From Termitomyces sp. T153 (taxonomy: Eukaryota; Basidiomycota; Agaricomycetes; Agaricales; Lyophyllaceae): 64,000 bases of DNA. The DNA is taken from NCBI GenBank assembly GCA_018296165.2, contig JACKQL020000060.1:186001-250000 (forward strand), written 5' to 3'. A program made the position numbers and the translations under genes. Below are positions 21,017 through 32,157 of this stretch, piece by piece. The notes beneath the pieces are model-generated. The model saw nothing but the letters and a program-made list of their open reading frames with translations. It ran no database searches and was not told where the DNA came from. How positions within the stretch are numbered: position 1 is the first letter of the stretch; the number at the start of each line of letters is the position of its first letter.

Positions 21017-23054
21017 ATCATAAGAAAAGAGCATTTAGAGCCCAAGAATAAGAAGGAGGTGCAGGCATTCCTAGGCTTTGTGAACTTCTACTGGAGATTC
21101 ATCCAGAACTTCTTGCATCATGCCTGTCTGCTATTTGACCTCACTGGGAAGGACATTGTATGGAGTTGGGGGCCTTCAGAGCAGATGGCCTTTGACACTC
21201 TCAAGTGTGCTATGACCTTGGGACCTGTCCTTCTTTTCCCAGACAATAACTCCTCCTTCCAGGTAGAAGCTGACAGCTCTGACTTTGCCACTAGGGCTGT
21301 TCTTCCACAGCAGTCCCCAGGGGGTGAGAAGTGGCATCCAGTGGCCTTCTACTCCAAGAGCCTGAATGCAGTAGAGAGGAACTACAAGATCCATGACAAG
21401 GAGATGCTGGCTATCATCTGGTCATTTGAGGAGTGGCAGCACTTTCTGGAAGGTGCACAGCATAAGTGTTAAGAAGCTCAACTGTCAACAGGCCCAATAG
21501 TCCCTCTACCTAGCCAATTTTGACTTCTTGCTGCACCACAAGCCCAGCCAGAGTATGTGGAAACTAGACACCCTGTCCTGGAGAGTGGACCACAGCACTG
21601 GAGGAGAGGACAATAGTAACATTGTGCTCCTCCAGCCTGAACTGTTTGCAATCTGAGCCATGGAAGGTCTAGCCATTGAGGGAGCAGAGGTAGACATCCT
21701 CCAGAACGTCCAGCAGGGCAACCAGGATGGTCAGCAGAAAGAACTTGTTGCTCAAGTAGCTTGGGAAGTCAGGATGTACCATGGGTGTCAAATCAGTCTG
21801 CACAGATGAGTGGGCCCTTCAGGATGGAATCTTGACCTTCTGGGATTGTATCTATGTGCCCAGCATTCTAGAGCTCCACTAGAGTATTGTAGAGCAACAC
21901 CAGAACTCCTGCATTGCTTGGCACCCCAGACAATGGAAGATGTTGGAGCTGGTATTGCAGAATTACTGGTGGCCCCAGATGTCCAAGTATATTGGGTCCT
22001 ACACTAGTACATGCAATCTCTGTCTCCAGATTAAGCCCCAGCATTGCCTCCCCTCTGGACAGCTACACCTGTTGCCCATGCCTGCAGAGCAATGGAGTGT
22101 TGCCTTGGTGGATTTCATTGTAGAGCTCCCCAATGCCCATGGTTACAACATGATCATGGTGGTGGTTTCACACCTCCACTGCCTACCACCCACAGTCTGA
22201 TGGCCAGACTAAACATGTAAACTAGGAGTCAGAGCAGTACCTCTGCCTCTTCTGCAATGAGTGCCAGGATGACTGGAACAAACTCCTCCCTGATGCTGAG
22301 TTCCAATACAACAACTATATTCACACTTCCACCCAATTCTCCTCATTCTTCCTCAACACTGGATGACACTCATGCATGGGCTTCAAACCCCAGGCCCAGC
22401 CCTTGGAGAATAAAGCAGTAAACAAGTTCATGGACTAGATGAAGAAGTCACAGGAGGAGGCCTGAGCAGCTCTGGCAAAGGCAAAGGATGATATAACACA
22501 ATACTACCACAGAAGAGCCCCAGAGCACAAATACCAGCCTGGGAATCAAGTCTACCTGGATGCCTCTGATATTATGACTACCTGACCTTCAAAAAAGCTG
22601 TCACACTGCCAACTAGGACCTTTCACAGTGGAATGACAGGTAGGGCCCCTAGCCTACCGACTCCAGCTTCTTGTGGTCTGGTGTTCAACATGGTCAAATT
22701 GACTCTGACTCTGGCCCCAAGGGATCCTATTCTGGGATGATGTCCACCACCCCTACCACCTTCAGTAGTGGTTAACAGTAATGAGGAGTACAAGGTGGAG
22801 AAAATCCTGGATAATTGTGTAACCTGGTGACAACTACAATACAAGGTGAAGTAAAAGGGCTACAGGATTGAGGACATCTCCTGGGAACCACGAGAGAACA
22901 TATACACCCTGGGGCTCATTAAGGAGTACTACAGGAAGCACCTAGATGCTTTGCGTGCCATACAGGGAATCTATTCTATCTCACTAGTGGACAGAGCAAT
23001 CAGGGACTTTATCTACTCCACACATCAAGATGCCATGCACTGGAGGGGGGGTGA
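21017..23054 (+). pseudogene. Gypsy pol relic (RT end, RNase H, integrase, chromodomain)
   Basis: 21,041 onward: EPKNKKEVQAFLGFVNFYW (RT thumb), then RNase H with Phe-Gln-Val-Glu-Ala-Asp-Ser-Ser-Asp-Phe, FYSKSLNAVERNYKIHDKEML and Glu-Glu-Trp-Gln-His-Phe. In other frames follow the integrase zinc region (21,900-22,030, Cys-Asn-Leu-Cys) and Val-Ala-Leu-Val-Asp-Phe-Ile-Val-Glu-Leu (22,090-22,130). At about 22,170 most of the catalytic core is deleted, so that a valine run meets the YHPQSDGQT region. A chromodomain (Tyr-Lys-Val-Glu-Lys-Ile-Leu-Asp, then Ile-Glu-Asp-Ile-Ser-Trp) lies at 22,755-22,915 and contains stops. Ends at the polypurine tract GAGGGGGGGTGA. Dead, CpG-free. Confidence 0.85.
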
Positions 23055-23421
23055 TGTCAGGGGACTTCCATTTCCAACCTCCACAACTTGTTCCAGCATC
23101 TCTGCAGCTTGTTCAACATCTCCAGGGCTTGTTCCACAACTCCAGAGATTTCCAGAAACCCATGGAACTTCCTGTATTACCTCACTGATCATCTTCCTAG
23201 GGTTAGGGCTAGCTCCAGCCTTCTGTACAATTGTTCCCATGCCTCCACCACCCACTGATGTGCTGCACTGAGCAGCAGGAATCCTTAGACTTGTTCTCTT
23301 TGGATTCTCCTCTGCTAGTGATTAGTTACTGCTTGTATTTTTGTCTACTTGCTAATATACTTTGGATTCCCTTCTGCTAGCTGTATGACTTAGATCTGCC
23401 ACCCCAGAGGTCACTCTTACA
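23055..23421 (+). repeat. 3' LTR of the Gypsy relic
   Basis: TGTCAGGGGACTTCC to GGTCACTCTTACA, 367 bp. Aligns by eye to the reverse complement of 30,230-30,671 over its length, including ATCCTTAGACTTGTTCTC. Adjacent to the polypurine tract. Confidence 0.85.
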
Positions 23422-23778
23422 TGTAGGTGCCTTCTTTGAGATTGATTTTGTAATTATAAGATCAGTATGGGGGAAGTTGTTTTGAACTTCCTTTAGAGAA
23501 CATGTTAGCAAATTCATGATACTCTGGGGGAAGTACTTTGTGTAGGATTTGTTCCTCCATTTTTAGCAGGGTAGTTTCTGCACATAGGTGTTTTTCTAGT
23601 AGGGCTGGGGTGATTTGAAACTGGTAAGCAGGGGTTCCATCTTATAAAATGTCTGCAAAGGGGACATGTCAAGGGCTTCTGAGTTGATGGGGCTAAGTGT
23701 TGGAGTAGTGGCAGCAGGGTCCAGAGTTGTCTGGTGTCATTAATCAGGGTACCACAGGCCTTTATATTGATTTCTGGA
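23422..23778. other. CpG-free stretch, no gene assigned
   Basis: Possibly a minus-strand fragment of a Gypsy pol (a Phe-Pro-rich frame resembling the region before RT), but too weak to call. Confidence 0.25.
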
Positions 23779-24476
23779 TGTCAGGTTCTGCTGACTATGG
23801 GGGCTCAGCTATACTGGGTGAGTCCTTACTAGGCAGACACAATGTCCTACACTTATAACCTAGCACTCTGGGGTTGGTGCTGATTATAGGGATTTGCAAG
23901 AGGAAGTCAGGGGAATTGGTCTATGCAAGTTTGGAGTGGTCCAGGAAAGTCTAAGACCAAGTGTATTAAATATTGGGCTTGAGCAGGCATCAGGAACAAG
24001 TTTGTAGGCATATAAATGGACTGTGGGGTAAGCAGAGGCTTTGCAAGTGATGGGAGTGGAGCTGGAGTTTGGTGGGAGATCAATCAAGACTGATGGGTTC
24101 TGGGGCCAAGCACAGGGCAAGGTCCAGAGTTGTCATAGGATTGTTTGAAGGTTTGTAGTGTGTGCACAGAGTTTATAATGATGTCAGAGATGAAAGGGAC
24201 TTAAGAAGATAAGGGAAACAGAGACAGGCAAGATGAGACAAAGACAAGACAAGATGGAACTTGCAGAAAGAAATAGATTTGAGACTAAAAATAGAAATGG
24301 AGACAAGACAGAAAGAAACACAAGACACAAGTAACCAGTTAATATAATATCAAGACTAAGGTAAAAAATGCTACTCTACATCTCTATATACTAACTACTA
24401 GATGTTCTCTGGGGGTTGGGGGCACAATGGCAGGGATCATTGGAGCCATGTGGGGTTTAATTGTTCCTGCCATCAT
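23779..24476 (-). repeat. Truncated LTR of the 50.7-57.9 kb Gypsy family (split by the complete element)
   Basis: Plus-strand start TGTCAGGTTCTGCTGACT and blocks such as GGCAGACACAATGTCCTACACTTATAACC match the solo LTR at 7,686. Similarity runs to about 24,455 and stops before the LTR's other end. The complete Gypsy element inserted at 24,476/30,672; sequence beyond it is internal, not LTR, so the LTR had been truncated before that insertion. Confidence 0.75.
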
Positions 24477-24830
24477 TGTAAGGGCAACCTCCAGAGGGGA
24501 ATCTGAAGTATATTGGCAGAGTAGACAACAATACAATCAGTAACTAATCACCTAGCAGAGGGGAATCTGAAGAGAACAAGTCTAAGGATCCCTGCTGCTT
24601 GGTGGAGCACATTAGCAGGCAGTGGAGGCATGGGAACTACTGTACTCTGCAGTTCTCCAGAGATCTCCAGAGTTCCAGAAAGAGCCCTGGAGATGTTGAA
24701 CAAGCTGCAGAGGTGCTGGAACAAGTTGTGGAGGTTGAAAATAGAAGTCAGAAAGAGCCCTAGAGATGTCAAACAAGCTGTGGAGGTGCTGGAACAAGTT
24801 ACAGAGGTCAGAAATTGAAGTCCCCTGACA
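24477..24830 (-). repeat. 3' LTR of the complete Gypsy element
   Basis: TGTAAGGG at 24,477; CCCCTGACA ends at 24,830; contains GAAGAGAACAAGTCTAAGG like the other LTR. On the element strand it is directly preceded by the polypurine tract. Confidence 0.9.
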
Positions 24831-24843
24831 TCACCCCCCCTCT
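24831..24843 (-). promoter_or_regulatory. Polypurine tract
   Basis: Plus strand TCACCCCCCCTCT; element strand AGAGGGGGGGTGA directly before TGTCAGGGG. Primes plus-strand DNA synthesis. Confidence 0.8.
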
Positions 24844-24889
24844 AGCATGCAGCATCTTAATGCACAGGGTAAAAGAAGTCCCTAATTGC

Positions 24890-26280
24890 TCAGTCTGTTG
24901 GCAAGATAGAGTAGATCCCTTGTATGGTGCATGGCACCTCTGGATGTATCTGATGGAACTTCTTAACAAGTCTGGGGGTGTGTATGTTCTCCCATGGCCC
25001 CCAGGAGATATCCTCAATCCCATAGCCTTTCCACTTCACTTTGTATTGTAGTTGTCTCCAGAATAAACAGCTATTCAGGATTTCCTTCACCTCATATTCC
25101 TCATTGTTGTTGACCACCATGGGGGGCAGCAGAGGTAATGGACAATGCCCCAGAATAGAATCCTTAGGAGCCGGAGTTAGATTGAACACTAGATGAAGCT
25201 GGCACATCCCCACAGAGAGCTGGAGTCAATAGGCCAAGAGTCCTACCTGTCATTTCACTGTAAAAGGCCCCAACTGCCAGTGCAACAGCTTCCTTGAGAG
25301 CCAGGTAGTTGTAATGTCAGAGGCATCCAGGTAGACTCAATCTCTGGGGTGATATTTGCACTCTGAGGTTCTTCCACAATTATAGTATTGCACCATGTCA
25401 TCCTTTGCCTTTGCTAGTGTTGCTCAGGCCTCCTCCTATGGCCTCTTCATCTGGTTCACAAATTTGTTTACTGCCTCATTCTCCAAGGGCCAGGCCTGGG
25501 GTTCAAAACCCATGTGCAGATGCCATCCCATGTCAAGGAAGAATGCAGAAAACTGGGTGGACACATGAATGTAGTTGTTGTATTGGAATTTGGCATCAGG
25601 GAGGAGTTTGTCCCAGTAATCTTGGCATTCATTGCAAAAGAGGTGGAGATACTGCTCTAACTTCTGGTTTATACATTTCATCTGGCTATCAGACTGTGGG
25701 TGGTAGGCAGTAGTGGTGTGGAGCTTCACTCTGAGCATTGAGTAGAGCTCCTGGATGAACTCCACCACAACTCCACCACAAGTTGTGGTCCCCAATCTGA
25801 GACATAGGCATTGGAGAGTCTGTGGAGCTTCCAGACATTCCTCCAGTACAGGTTTGCAGTGCCCATAGCAGAGCAGGTGGTGTGGGTTGGAATGAAGTGT
25901 CATTCCTTGCTGTATAGGTCTACCACCACCATGATCACATCATAACCATGGGCATCAGAGAGCTCTGCAATGAAGTCCACAGATGCCACACTCCATTGTT
26001 CTGCAGGCACAGGTAGCAGGTATAACTGTCCATAGGGGAGTTGGCACTAGGGCTTGGTCCAGAGGCAGAGATCACAGGTACTAGTGTAGGACCCAATATA
26101 CCAGAACATCTGGGGCCACCAGTAGTCCCACAATACTAGCTCCAGTGTCTTCCACCATCTGGAGTGCCCTGCAATGCAGGAGTTGTGGTGTTGCTCCACA
26201 ATCCTCTGATAGAGCTCCAGAACATTGGGGATGTAGATATAGTCTTGGAAGGTCAGGATTCTGTCTCAGAGGGCCCATTT
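24890..26280 (-). pseudogene. Gypsy integrase and chromodomain (complete element)
   Basis: Element strand, right to left. Zinc-binding region near 26,180-26,050 (HHNSCIAGHSRWWKT and Cys-Asp-Leu-Cys). Core start with Ser-Val-Ala-Ser-Val-Asp-Phe-Ile-Ala-Glu-Leu (about 25,990-25,960). Frame 25,903-25,436 with TTTAYHPQSDSQM and a long C-terminal half. Frame 25,213-24,890 gives the chromodomain: YEVKEILNSCLFWRQLQYKV then KWKGYGIEDISW. Frames alternate, so at least three frameshifts. The integrase inserts the cDNA; the chromodomain directs it to chromatin. Confidence 0.85.
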
Positions 26281-26337
26281 GTCAGCACAGACTGCCTTAG
26301 CACCACTAGTATGCCCTGACTTCAGCATCCAAGCAGC

Positions 26338-27883
26338 TCACACCACCAGCTCCTCCTGCTGACTGTTCCAATTACCCTGCCATATGTCCTGGAGAATGTC
26401 TGCTTCCACTCCCTCAATGGCAGGACCCTCCATGGCTTGGATTGCAAACAATTCAGGATGGAGGAGCACAATGTCACTGTTATCCCCTTCTTTCATCCTG
26501 TGGTTCACTCTCTGGAACAGTGCATCTGGTTTCCCTATGCTCCAGCCAGGCTTGTGGTGCAAAGAGAAGTCAAAGTTGGCAAGGTAGAGGGACCACTGAG
26601 CCTGTTGGTGATTGAGCTTCTTGGCTGTCCAGAAGTATTCAAGGTTCTTGTGATCTGTCCAGACCTCAAACTTGTGCTGCACACCCTCTAGGAAGTGCCA
26701 CCACTCCTCAAATGACTGGATGATGGCCAGCATCTCTTTATCATGGATCTTGTAGTTCTGCTCCACTACATTCAGGCTCTTGGAGTAAAAGGCCACCAGA
26801 TGCCACTTCCCATCCTCCAGAGATTGCTGTGAGAGCATGGCCCCAGTGGCAAAGTTGGAGCTGTCAGCCTCCACTTGGAAGGGAGAATTGTCATCTGGGA
26901 AGAGGAGGACAGGTCCAGAGGTCACAGTGCACTTGAGAGTGTCAAAGGCCATCTTCTCCAGAGGTCCCCAACTCCATGGAACATCCTTTCAGTGAGGTCA
27001 AATAGTGGATGGGCATGGTGTGAGAAGTCCTGGATGAATCTCTGGTAGAAGTTTCCAAAACCAAGGAATGCCTGCACCTCCTTCTTGTTCTTGGGCTCTG
27101 GCCACTCTGCCATGCCTGCTACCTTCACTGGGTCTATCTCCACAGTTGCATGTGATATGATCAGGCCAAGGTACTCAATCTGGATTTGTTCAAACTTGTA
27201 CTTCTCTGGCTTGAGGTAGAGCTGGTGCTGGTGGAGGTGTTCCAGGACAAGGCAAGTGATCTGACAGTGTTCCTCCAGCATTTTGGTATAGATGAGGATG
27301 TCATCAAGGTACACACACACTATGCCCTCTGCTATGAGGTCCCAGAAGATGTTGTTCATCATGGTCTGGAAGGTGGCAGGGCTATTGGTGAGTCCAAAGA
27401 ACATAACAAGCAGCTCCAACAATCCCCAGTTGGTCTGGAAGGCAGCCTTCCACTCATCTCCCTCCTGAATGCACACATTGTTGTAACCCCACCAGATGTC
27501 CAGCTTAGTGAAGTATTGCACACCCTGGAGGTTGTTGATGAGCTTGGAGATGAGGGGAGAGGGTAATGGTTCTTCACCATCATGGCATTGAGTACCTGGT
27601 AGTTCTGGACCAGTCAGAGGGAGCCATCCTTCTTTTGGATAAAGAAGACCAAAGAAGCCATCAGAGACTTGGATGGGCAGATGCAACCAGAGTCCAGGTT
27701 CTCCTGCAGGAATGCATTGAGCTTGTCCTGCTCCCTGGGTGCAAGAGGGTAGACTTTATAGCTGGAGGGTGCAGAGTTTGGTAGCAGTTCAATGGTGTAG
27801 TCCCACCTCTTGTGCTCCAGAAGTGAGTCAAATGAGGCCTTGGAGAACACATCCTCAAATGCATGAAGATAGGAGGGTACCAC
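26338..27883 (-). pseudogene. Gypsy reverse transcriptase and RNase H (complete element)
   Basis: 27,883-27,614 holds the RT N-terminus (FEDVFSKASFDSLLEHKRWD, then Phe-Phe-Ile-Gln-Lys-Lys-Asp). After a shift, 27,686-26,922 holds the palm with Thr-Lys-Leu-Asp-Ile, Phe-Gly-Leu-Thr-Asn-Ser-Pro-Ala-Thr-Phe-Gln and the catalytic VYLDDILIY, then the thumb EYLGLIIS and EPKNKKEVQAFLGFGNFY. After another shift, 26,952-26,338 is RNase H: Val-Glu-Ala-Asp-Ser-Ser-Asn, FYSKSLNVVEQNYKIHDKEML, Trp-Thr-Asp-His-Lys-Asn-Leu. All motifs are readable, but the ORF is broken at least twice. Confidence 0.9.
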
Positions 27884-28326
27884 ATCCCAGGCATTGCATT
27901 AGCAGTAAATGCCTGTGCCAGCTGTTGAGACATGGTCTGGCTAGCCTGGATCTCCACAATGGAGGGCAGCAGGTGTACAGCAGTAGTGTAGATTCAATCC
28001 CCCACTGCTACTGCTTCATCCAGGAGCTCCAGCTCATATATGCCACCAAACTCCTCTTCATGCTCCTCCTCTGGGGCTCCACCATTGCTCCAATCATCCT
28101 CATAAAGGGCCTATCTATAAGGGAATGCTAGAGGTGGGGGATTCAGGAGGTCTAGATCTGCAAAGAGAAGAGGGCTGGTATGACATATGTAGATGGCTGC
28201 ATGCTCCTGAACTTGGGTCTGGCACTCTGCTCAGTCCTCTGTAGCACAGGCAGAACACTTCTGGAGGCACTTGGTCATGGTTACCTCTCCTTCAGTCCAA
28301 TCAACTTTGGGGTTGTGCTCCTGGAG

Positions 28327-28656
28327 TCATGTGAAACCAAGGATCATGTCCTGCCTTCCCAAGCTGGTGACAGCAAACATGGCATGCTCCGCATGGTTCC
28401 AATAGTGGAGGACCAGGTCAACCATAGAGCTAATGGCACCTGCTTTGTTGGGTGTTTCATTAATGATGTAGACCAGCATCAGCTTGGGGAGGGGCTGCAT
28501 GGTCAGGCCATGGTGCTTGACAAACTCCCAGTACAAAAACAGTCCTGTTGCTCCACTATCCAAAAGAGCAGTGACTCCACAGGTTTGCTGAGTGTCCATG
28601 GTCTCTATCTCCACATCAAGGCACAGGGCATTGGTGGACAGGCTGGAAGCCATCAC
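28327..28656 (-). pseudogene. Gypsy aspartic protease
   Basis: Contains Ala-Leu-Leu-Asp-Ser-Gly-Ala-Thr-Gly-Leu-Phe, the catalytic D-S-G-A motif, and ends with an Ile-Leu-Gly-Phe segment resembling the second conserved protease region. Lies between the gag zinc knuckle and RT on the element strand, the usual place. The stretch 27,884-28,326 joining it to RT is decayed. Confidence 0.8.
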
Positions 28657-28962
28657 ATACTGTCTGGGGATTCAATGCACTCAGATGGGGCCACATCAAC
28701 AGACCTTTGGAGGTGTTGGGGAGCTTGGCGGGGGCTCCAGAGTTAGTATTTGTATGTCTGAAGGGGGGCATTGAGGTTCTTCTGTCTCAGAATGAAGGGC
28801 ATCGGAAAAGGCAGTTTCATTTTCTATTGACAGACATGAGAACCTGTTAGCACCCAGCAATAGAGGCATACACCTCATTCATTGCTCAACTAAAAATCCT
28901 CCTCCAGCTCCAGAGGTGAGGCACACATGCTGATCTCCTCTAGGGTCAACTCCAGTGTAGGA

Positions 28963-30123
28963 TCATCCAGGATCATCCAGCAATGGAGCTCCAGCAGCAT
29001 TCTTCACAGCCAGCAGCTGCAGGAGGAGTTCCTCCTGCTCTGCTGTGGAAAGGTAGTGTACCTCCAGGCCCAGGGGGCAGTGCTGTGCAAAGTGCCCAGG
29101 CTTCTGGCATCTCCAGCACAGCAGCAGGGCAGCATGGAACTGCCTGGTAGCATCCACATCCATGGGGATTCCTGGTGGCAGGGGGTGTGCTGCAGGGATG
29201 GCCAGAGTAAGGGCCAGCATTGGAATGGCAGGTGTGGGGTAGCAGAGATTGCTGATCAGAGCTGGGAACAGCATGGAATGGGGGTGGTGGAGCTCCCTCC
29301 AGATCACCATGAGTTGCCATTGGTCCCAGGCCACCTCATACCACAATGCAATCTTTTCATCATTGGGGCAACCCTCCACCAGATTGTCAATGCATTCCAC
29401 CAGTGTAGGGTGCAAGCCATCCTGGAAAGTAAGGCATAGTTGGAGGCCATCAGAGTAAGCAGCCTGCTAAACCAGAGCCCAGAATGAGTCAATGTACTCA
29501 TCCAGTGTATGCTTCCCTTGTCTGTACTGCTCCCTATTGCATAGCATCAAGGCCATGTTCTTGGCAGGGTCTAACAGGGAAAACTCCACATGGAAGTCCT
29601 TCTCAAAGGTGGCCCAGTCCAGAAAGCTTCCAACACCTCTGGGGCAGCAGAAGACTCACAGTGCATAAGTAGAGGCATGTCCAGTCCTCATGTATGACAG
29701 CACCCAGGCTATTTTCAATGCATCAGAGTCAAAGGCATCTCTGCTGAGGTGAATATAGGTGAGGCAGGACTGCAAGAATTGCTCCCCACCAGAGCAGGCA
29801 CCATCATATGCATCTGGTAGCACAGGACACAGAATCTGTGACTGTAATGTCACTGGAGCTGTGAGGATGGGTGCAGATGCAGTTGGGGCTGGTTCTATGG
29901 TCATGGAAGCAGTGGAGTTAGGGGGTAGGCATTCAAGCAATGCCTGGAGTGACTGGGAGATAAGATTGGTTGTTTGACAGAGGGTAGAGAGTTTGGTAGT
30001 ATGGTGGGTGAGAGATGATTGCATTAGTTTCACCTGGGTTTCTAGGTGGAGCAGGTGAGTCCAGGCTTTATCCTGTGGGGCCAGGACCTTCAAGAGTGTG
30101 TCTGGGTTGGCAAGCTGAGACAT
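28963..30123 (-). pseudogene. Gypsy gag with CCHC knuckle
   Basis: Starts at ATG 30,123 (MSQLANPDTLLKVL...), with a helical segment LLHLETQVKLMQSSLTHH, then the retrotransposon Gag core (Tyr-Asp-Gly-Ala-Cys-Ser-Gly-Gly-Glu, Phe-Leu-Gln-Ser-Cys, Ile-Ala-Trp-Val-Leu-Ser-Tyr). Frames 29,501-29,304 and 29,415-28,963 continue to CWRCQKPGHFAQHCPL, a perfect CX2CX4HX4C zinc knuckle that binds element RNA. Frameshifts lie near 29,650 and 29,400. Confidence 0.85.
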
Positions 30124-30217
30124 AGAACTCTGCAGTGTTTAATCCTAGTGGGGAAGCAATGGATAGTGGCTCAGAGGTTCCTTGTGGCTATAAGGGGCTT
30201 CCAGACCAGTTTTAGAT

Positions 30218-30227
30218 GACTTGTTCT
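30218..30227 (-). promoter_or_regulatory. Self-priming primer-binding site
   Basis: Element strand AGAACAAGTC, two nucleotides (GC) after the LTR end TTACA. It is the exact 10-nt complement of GACTTGTTCT inside the same LTR (plus coordinates 30,356-30,365). No tRNA 3' end is needed to explain it. This is the arrangement of Tf1-like elements, where the mRNA 5' end folds back as primer. Confidence 0.7.
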
Positions 30228-30229
30228 GC

Positions 30230-30671
30230 TGTAAGGGCAACCTTAGGAGTGGCAGATTGGAGTTACACAGCTAGCAGAGGGGAATCCAAAGTATATTAGT
30301 GGAGTAGACAACAAAACAATCAGTAACTAATTACCTAGCAGAGGGGAATCTGAAGAGAACAAGTCTAAGGATCCCTGCTGCTTGGTGGAGCACATTAGCA
30401 GGCAGTGGAGGCATGGGAACTACTGTACAGATGACTGGAGCTACTCCTAACCCTAGGAAAATAATTGCTGAGGTAATACAGAGAACTCTGCAGTTCTCCA
30501 GAGATCTCCAGGATTCCAGAAAGAGCGCCAGAGATGTCAAATAAGCTGTAGAGGTGCTGGAACAAGTTGCAGAGGTCAGAAATAGAAGTCAGAAAGAGCC
30601 CCAGAGATGTCGAACAAGCTGTGGAGGGGCGGGAACAAGTTGTAGAGGTCAGAAATAGAAGTCCCCTGACA
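30230..30671 (-). repeat. 5' LTR of the complete Gypsy element
   Basis: 442 bp. By the self-priming model the transcript would begin at about 30,365 on the minus strand, giving a U3 of about 306 nt. A few CpGs survive (for example near 30,525 and 30,612-30,631). Confidence 0.9.
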
Positions 30672-32157
30672 ATCATGTTGAAGAGAGAAGTTGTCCATGG
30701 CTAGGCCCCATTTGTCTGGAGATCTGCCACCTGGGGTGGGCCATCATTGCCCAGAGGGGGGCCTGGGGCCCAGAAAGAGGAGGGGGGTTCTCTAGGAGTT
30801 GGCAGTCCAAAGTTGTTTATAGTCAGCAGGTTGGTCAGATAAAGGAATGGTGGGGGTTGAGGGTTAGTGGAGAAAGGGGGTCTGAGTGCTCTGGGGCCCA
30901 TGAGTTGATGTGGAGGGGCCAGGGCATTTTGGCAGGGCATGGGTGTGTTCAGGAGAGCATTACTATGAGTGATGCAGAGGTTGAAGTAAGCAGATCTGTC
31001 TTGGAGAGGTCTTGGGGCTCCATTGTGGAGGGCAGATTCTCTGCCAGAGTTCTCAGGCTTGTCAATATAGGAGAAGGTGTGGTTGGAAATGATGTTGTCA
31101 TTGGCAAGGTGGGGCTAGGGTGGTCTCTGGGCACAGGGTTTGGATTTGGCAGATTGGTACCAAGTATGGAAGGTGCTGGGAATGGAGTTCACTCTGGGGC
31201 ATGCAGAGAGGGGTAGGGTGTGGGTGGCAGGTTGGTCAAAGAGTCCTCTGGCAGGGTTGAAGGACCTTAGAATGTTGGACACAGCATTGAGTTCTTCCTG
31301 TTGGTGGGAGATAGGGGCTGGGACTTCATTGCATACTCCAGTGGGTTCTTCTTGCTGCACATAGAAAGAGTGGGCTGAGTCCAATGGGTCCTTCAATCAG
31401 CAAGGGTTTGGGCTAGTATGAATCTCTTTGACTAGAGTGCAGAGTTTATTTTGGAGGTTGGCATTGATTCCCAGAGTGCCTTGCATGTTTTCAGGAAGGG
31501 TGCCCTGCTAGTACCATGTGTGGAAGTTGAGAGGCAGTCTGCCCATACTTCTGGTTCTAAGGGTGTTGTGGTACTCAAGGCTAATGAGAAGGGTGCAAGT
31601 GTGTCTTGCAAATTCCATGGGAGAGAGGCAGAGGGAGCAGAGGACTTTGTCACACTGCTGGACTTAGGCTTTGACCCATTCTTGCCTTGAAGAAGGTGGA
31701 GCTTGAGGAGGAAGTCAGAGCCAAGAGGGGAAATGGTTGTCAAACTGTTCTGAAGAGACCAGGGGTGCAGCAGGGTTTGGGTAGGCATAGTAGTGCATCA
31801 GGGGGAGGTAGGCTGGATTGGGTGGAGCTGGGAGTGCCCATGTGGCTGTTGGCATCCCAGGTGGTCCTCAAGAGTACATGTGATGGTAGGCTCCATCAGT
31901 GGGGTATGTTGAGGGGCAGTGCCAGCCCAGGGGTATACCCTGACTGATAGAAGGGGCATAAAAGGCCTGGTTCTGATCCAGGGTTCAGTGACAGGAAGCA
32001 TAGTGATTTGCAAGTGGGGCTGGATAGAATGGGGCATAGTAGTTTTCAGGTACCAGCTGGTTATAAGCATCAGTTAGGTACCTGGCAGGAGTGTACATGG
32101 GGTTGTAAGCAGACATTGAGAATGAGTAAGAGAGAGTCTTGATAGGGGAGGCCCAGA
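30672..32157 (-). pseudogene. Internal region of an older Gypsy relic (unrecognised Pro/Thr-rich ORFs)
   Basis: Target sequence continuing after the ATCAT duplication. Minus-strand frames 31,432-31,788, 31,798-32,070 and 31,985-32,272 are rich in Pro, Thr, Ser, Leu, with a Tyr/Asn/Pro-rich end. Position between two LTR fragments of the same family in minus orientation (23,779-24,476 and 32,158-33,041) suggests the gag end of that family, with pol deleted. No knuckle or catalytic motif seen, so the gag identity is an inference. Confidence 0.4.

Larger units (their letters stand above)
24477..30671 (-). mobile_element. Complete (both LTRs) Ty3/Gypsy chromovirus, TSD ATCAT, inactive
   Basis: 6,195 bp. 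Termini TGTAAGGG...CCCCTGACA (plus strand), flanked by the perfect duplication ATCAT at 24,472-24,476 and 30,672-30,676. Minus-strand order: 5' LTR 30,671-30,230, PBS, gag, protease, RT, RNase H, integrase, chromodomain, polypurine tract, 3' LTR 24,830-24,477. The 354-bp left LTR is shorter than the 442-bp right LTR mainly because it lacks a roughly 56-bp segment (30,426-30,481 in the right copy). Frameshifts, stops and nearly zero CpG make it dead. Domain order RT-RH-IN-chromodomain, self-priming PBS and 5-bp TSD fit the Tf1/MarY1-like chromovirus group. Confidence 0.93.

Noticed and set aside
23422..23778. Minus-strand Gypsy pol fragment
   Set aside because: Only a vague resemblance to the region before RT, no diagnostic motif.
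30857..31216. Plus-strand 119-codon ORF as the counterpart of the antisense Zn-cluster gene in the older relic
   Set aside because: No CX2CX6C array or similar residues; likely a shadow of the minus-strand Pro-rich frames.
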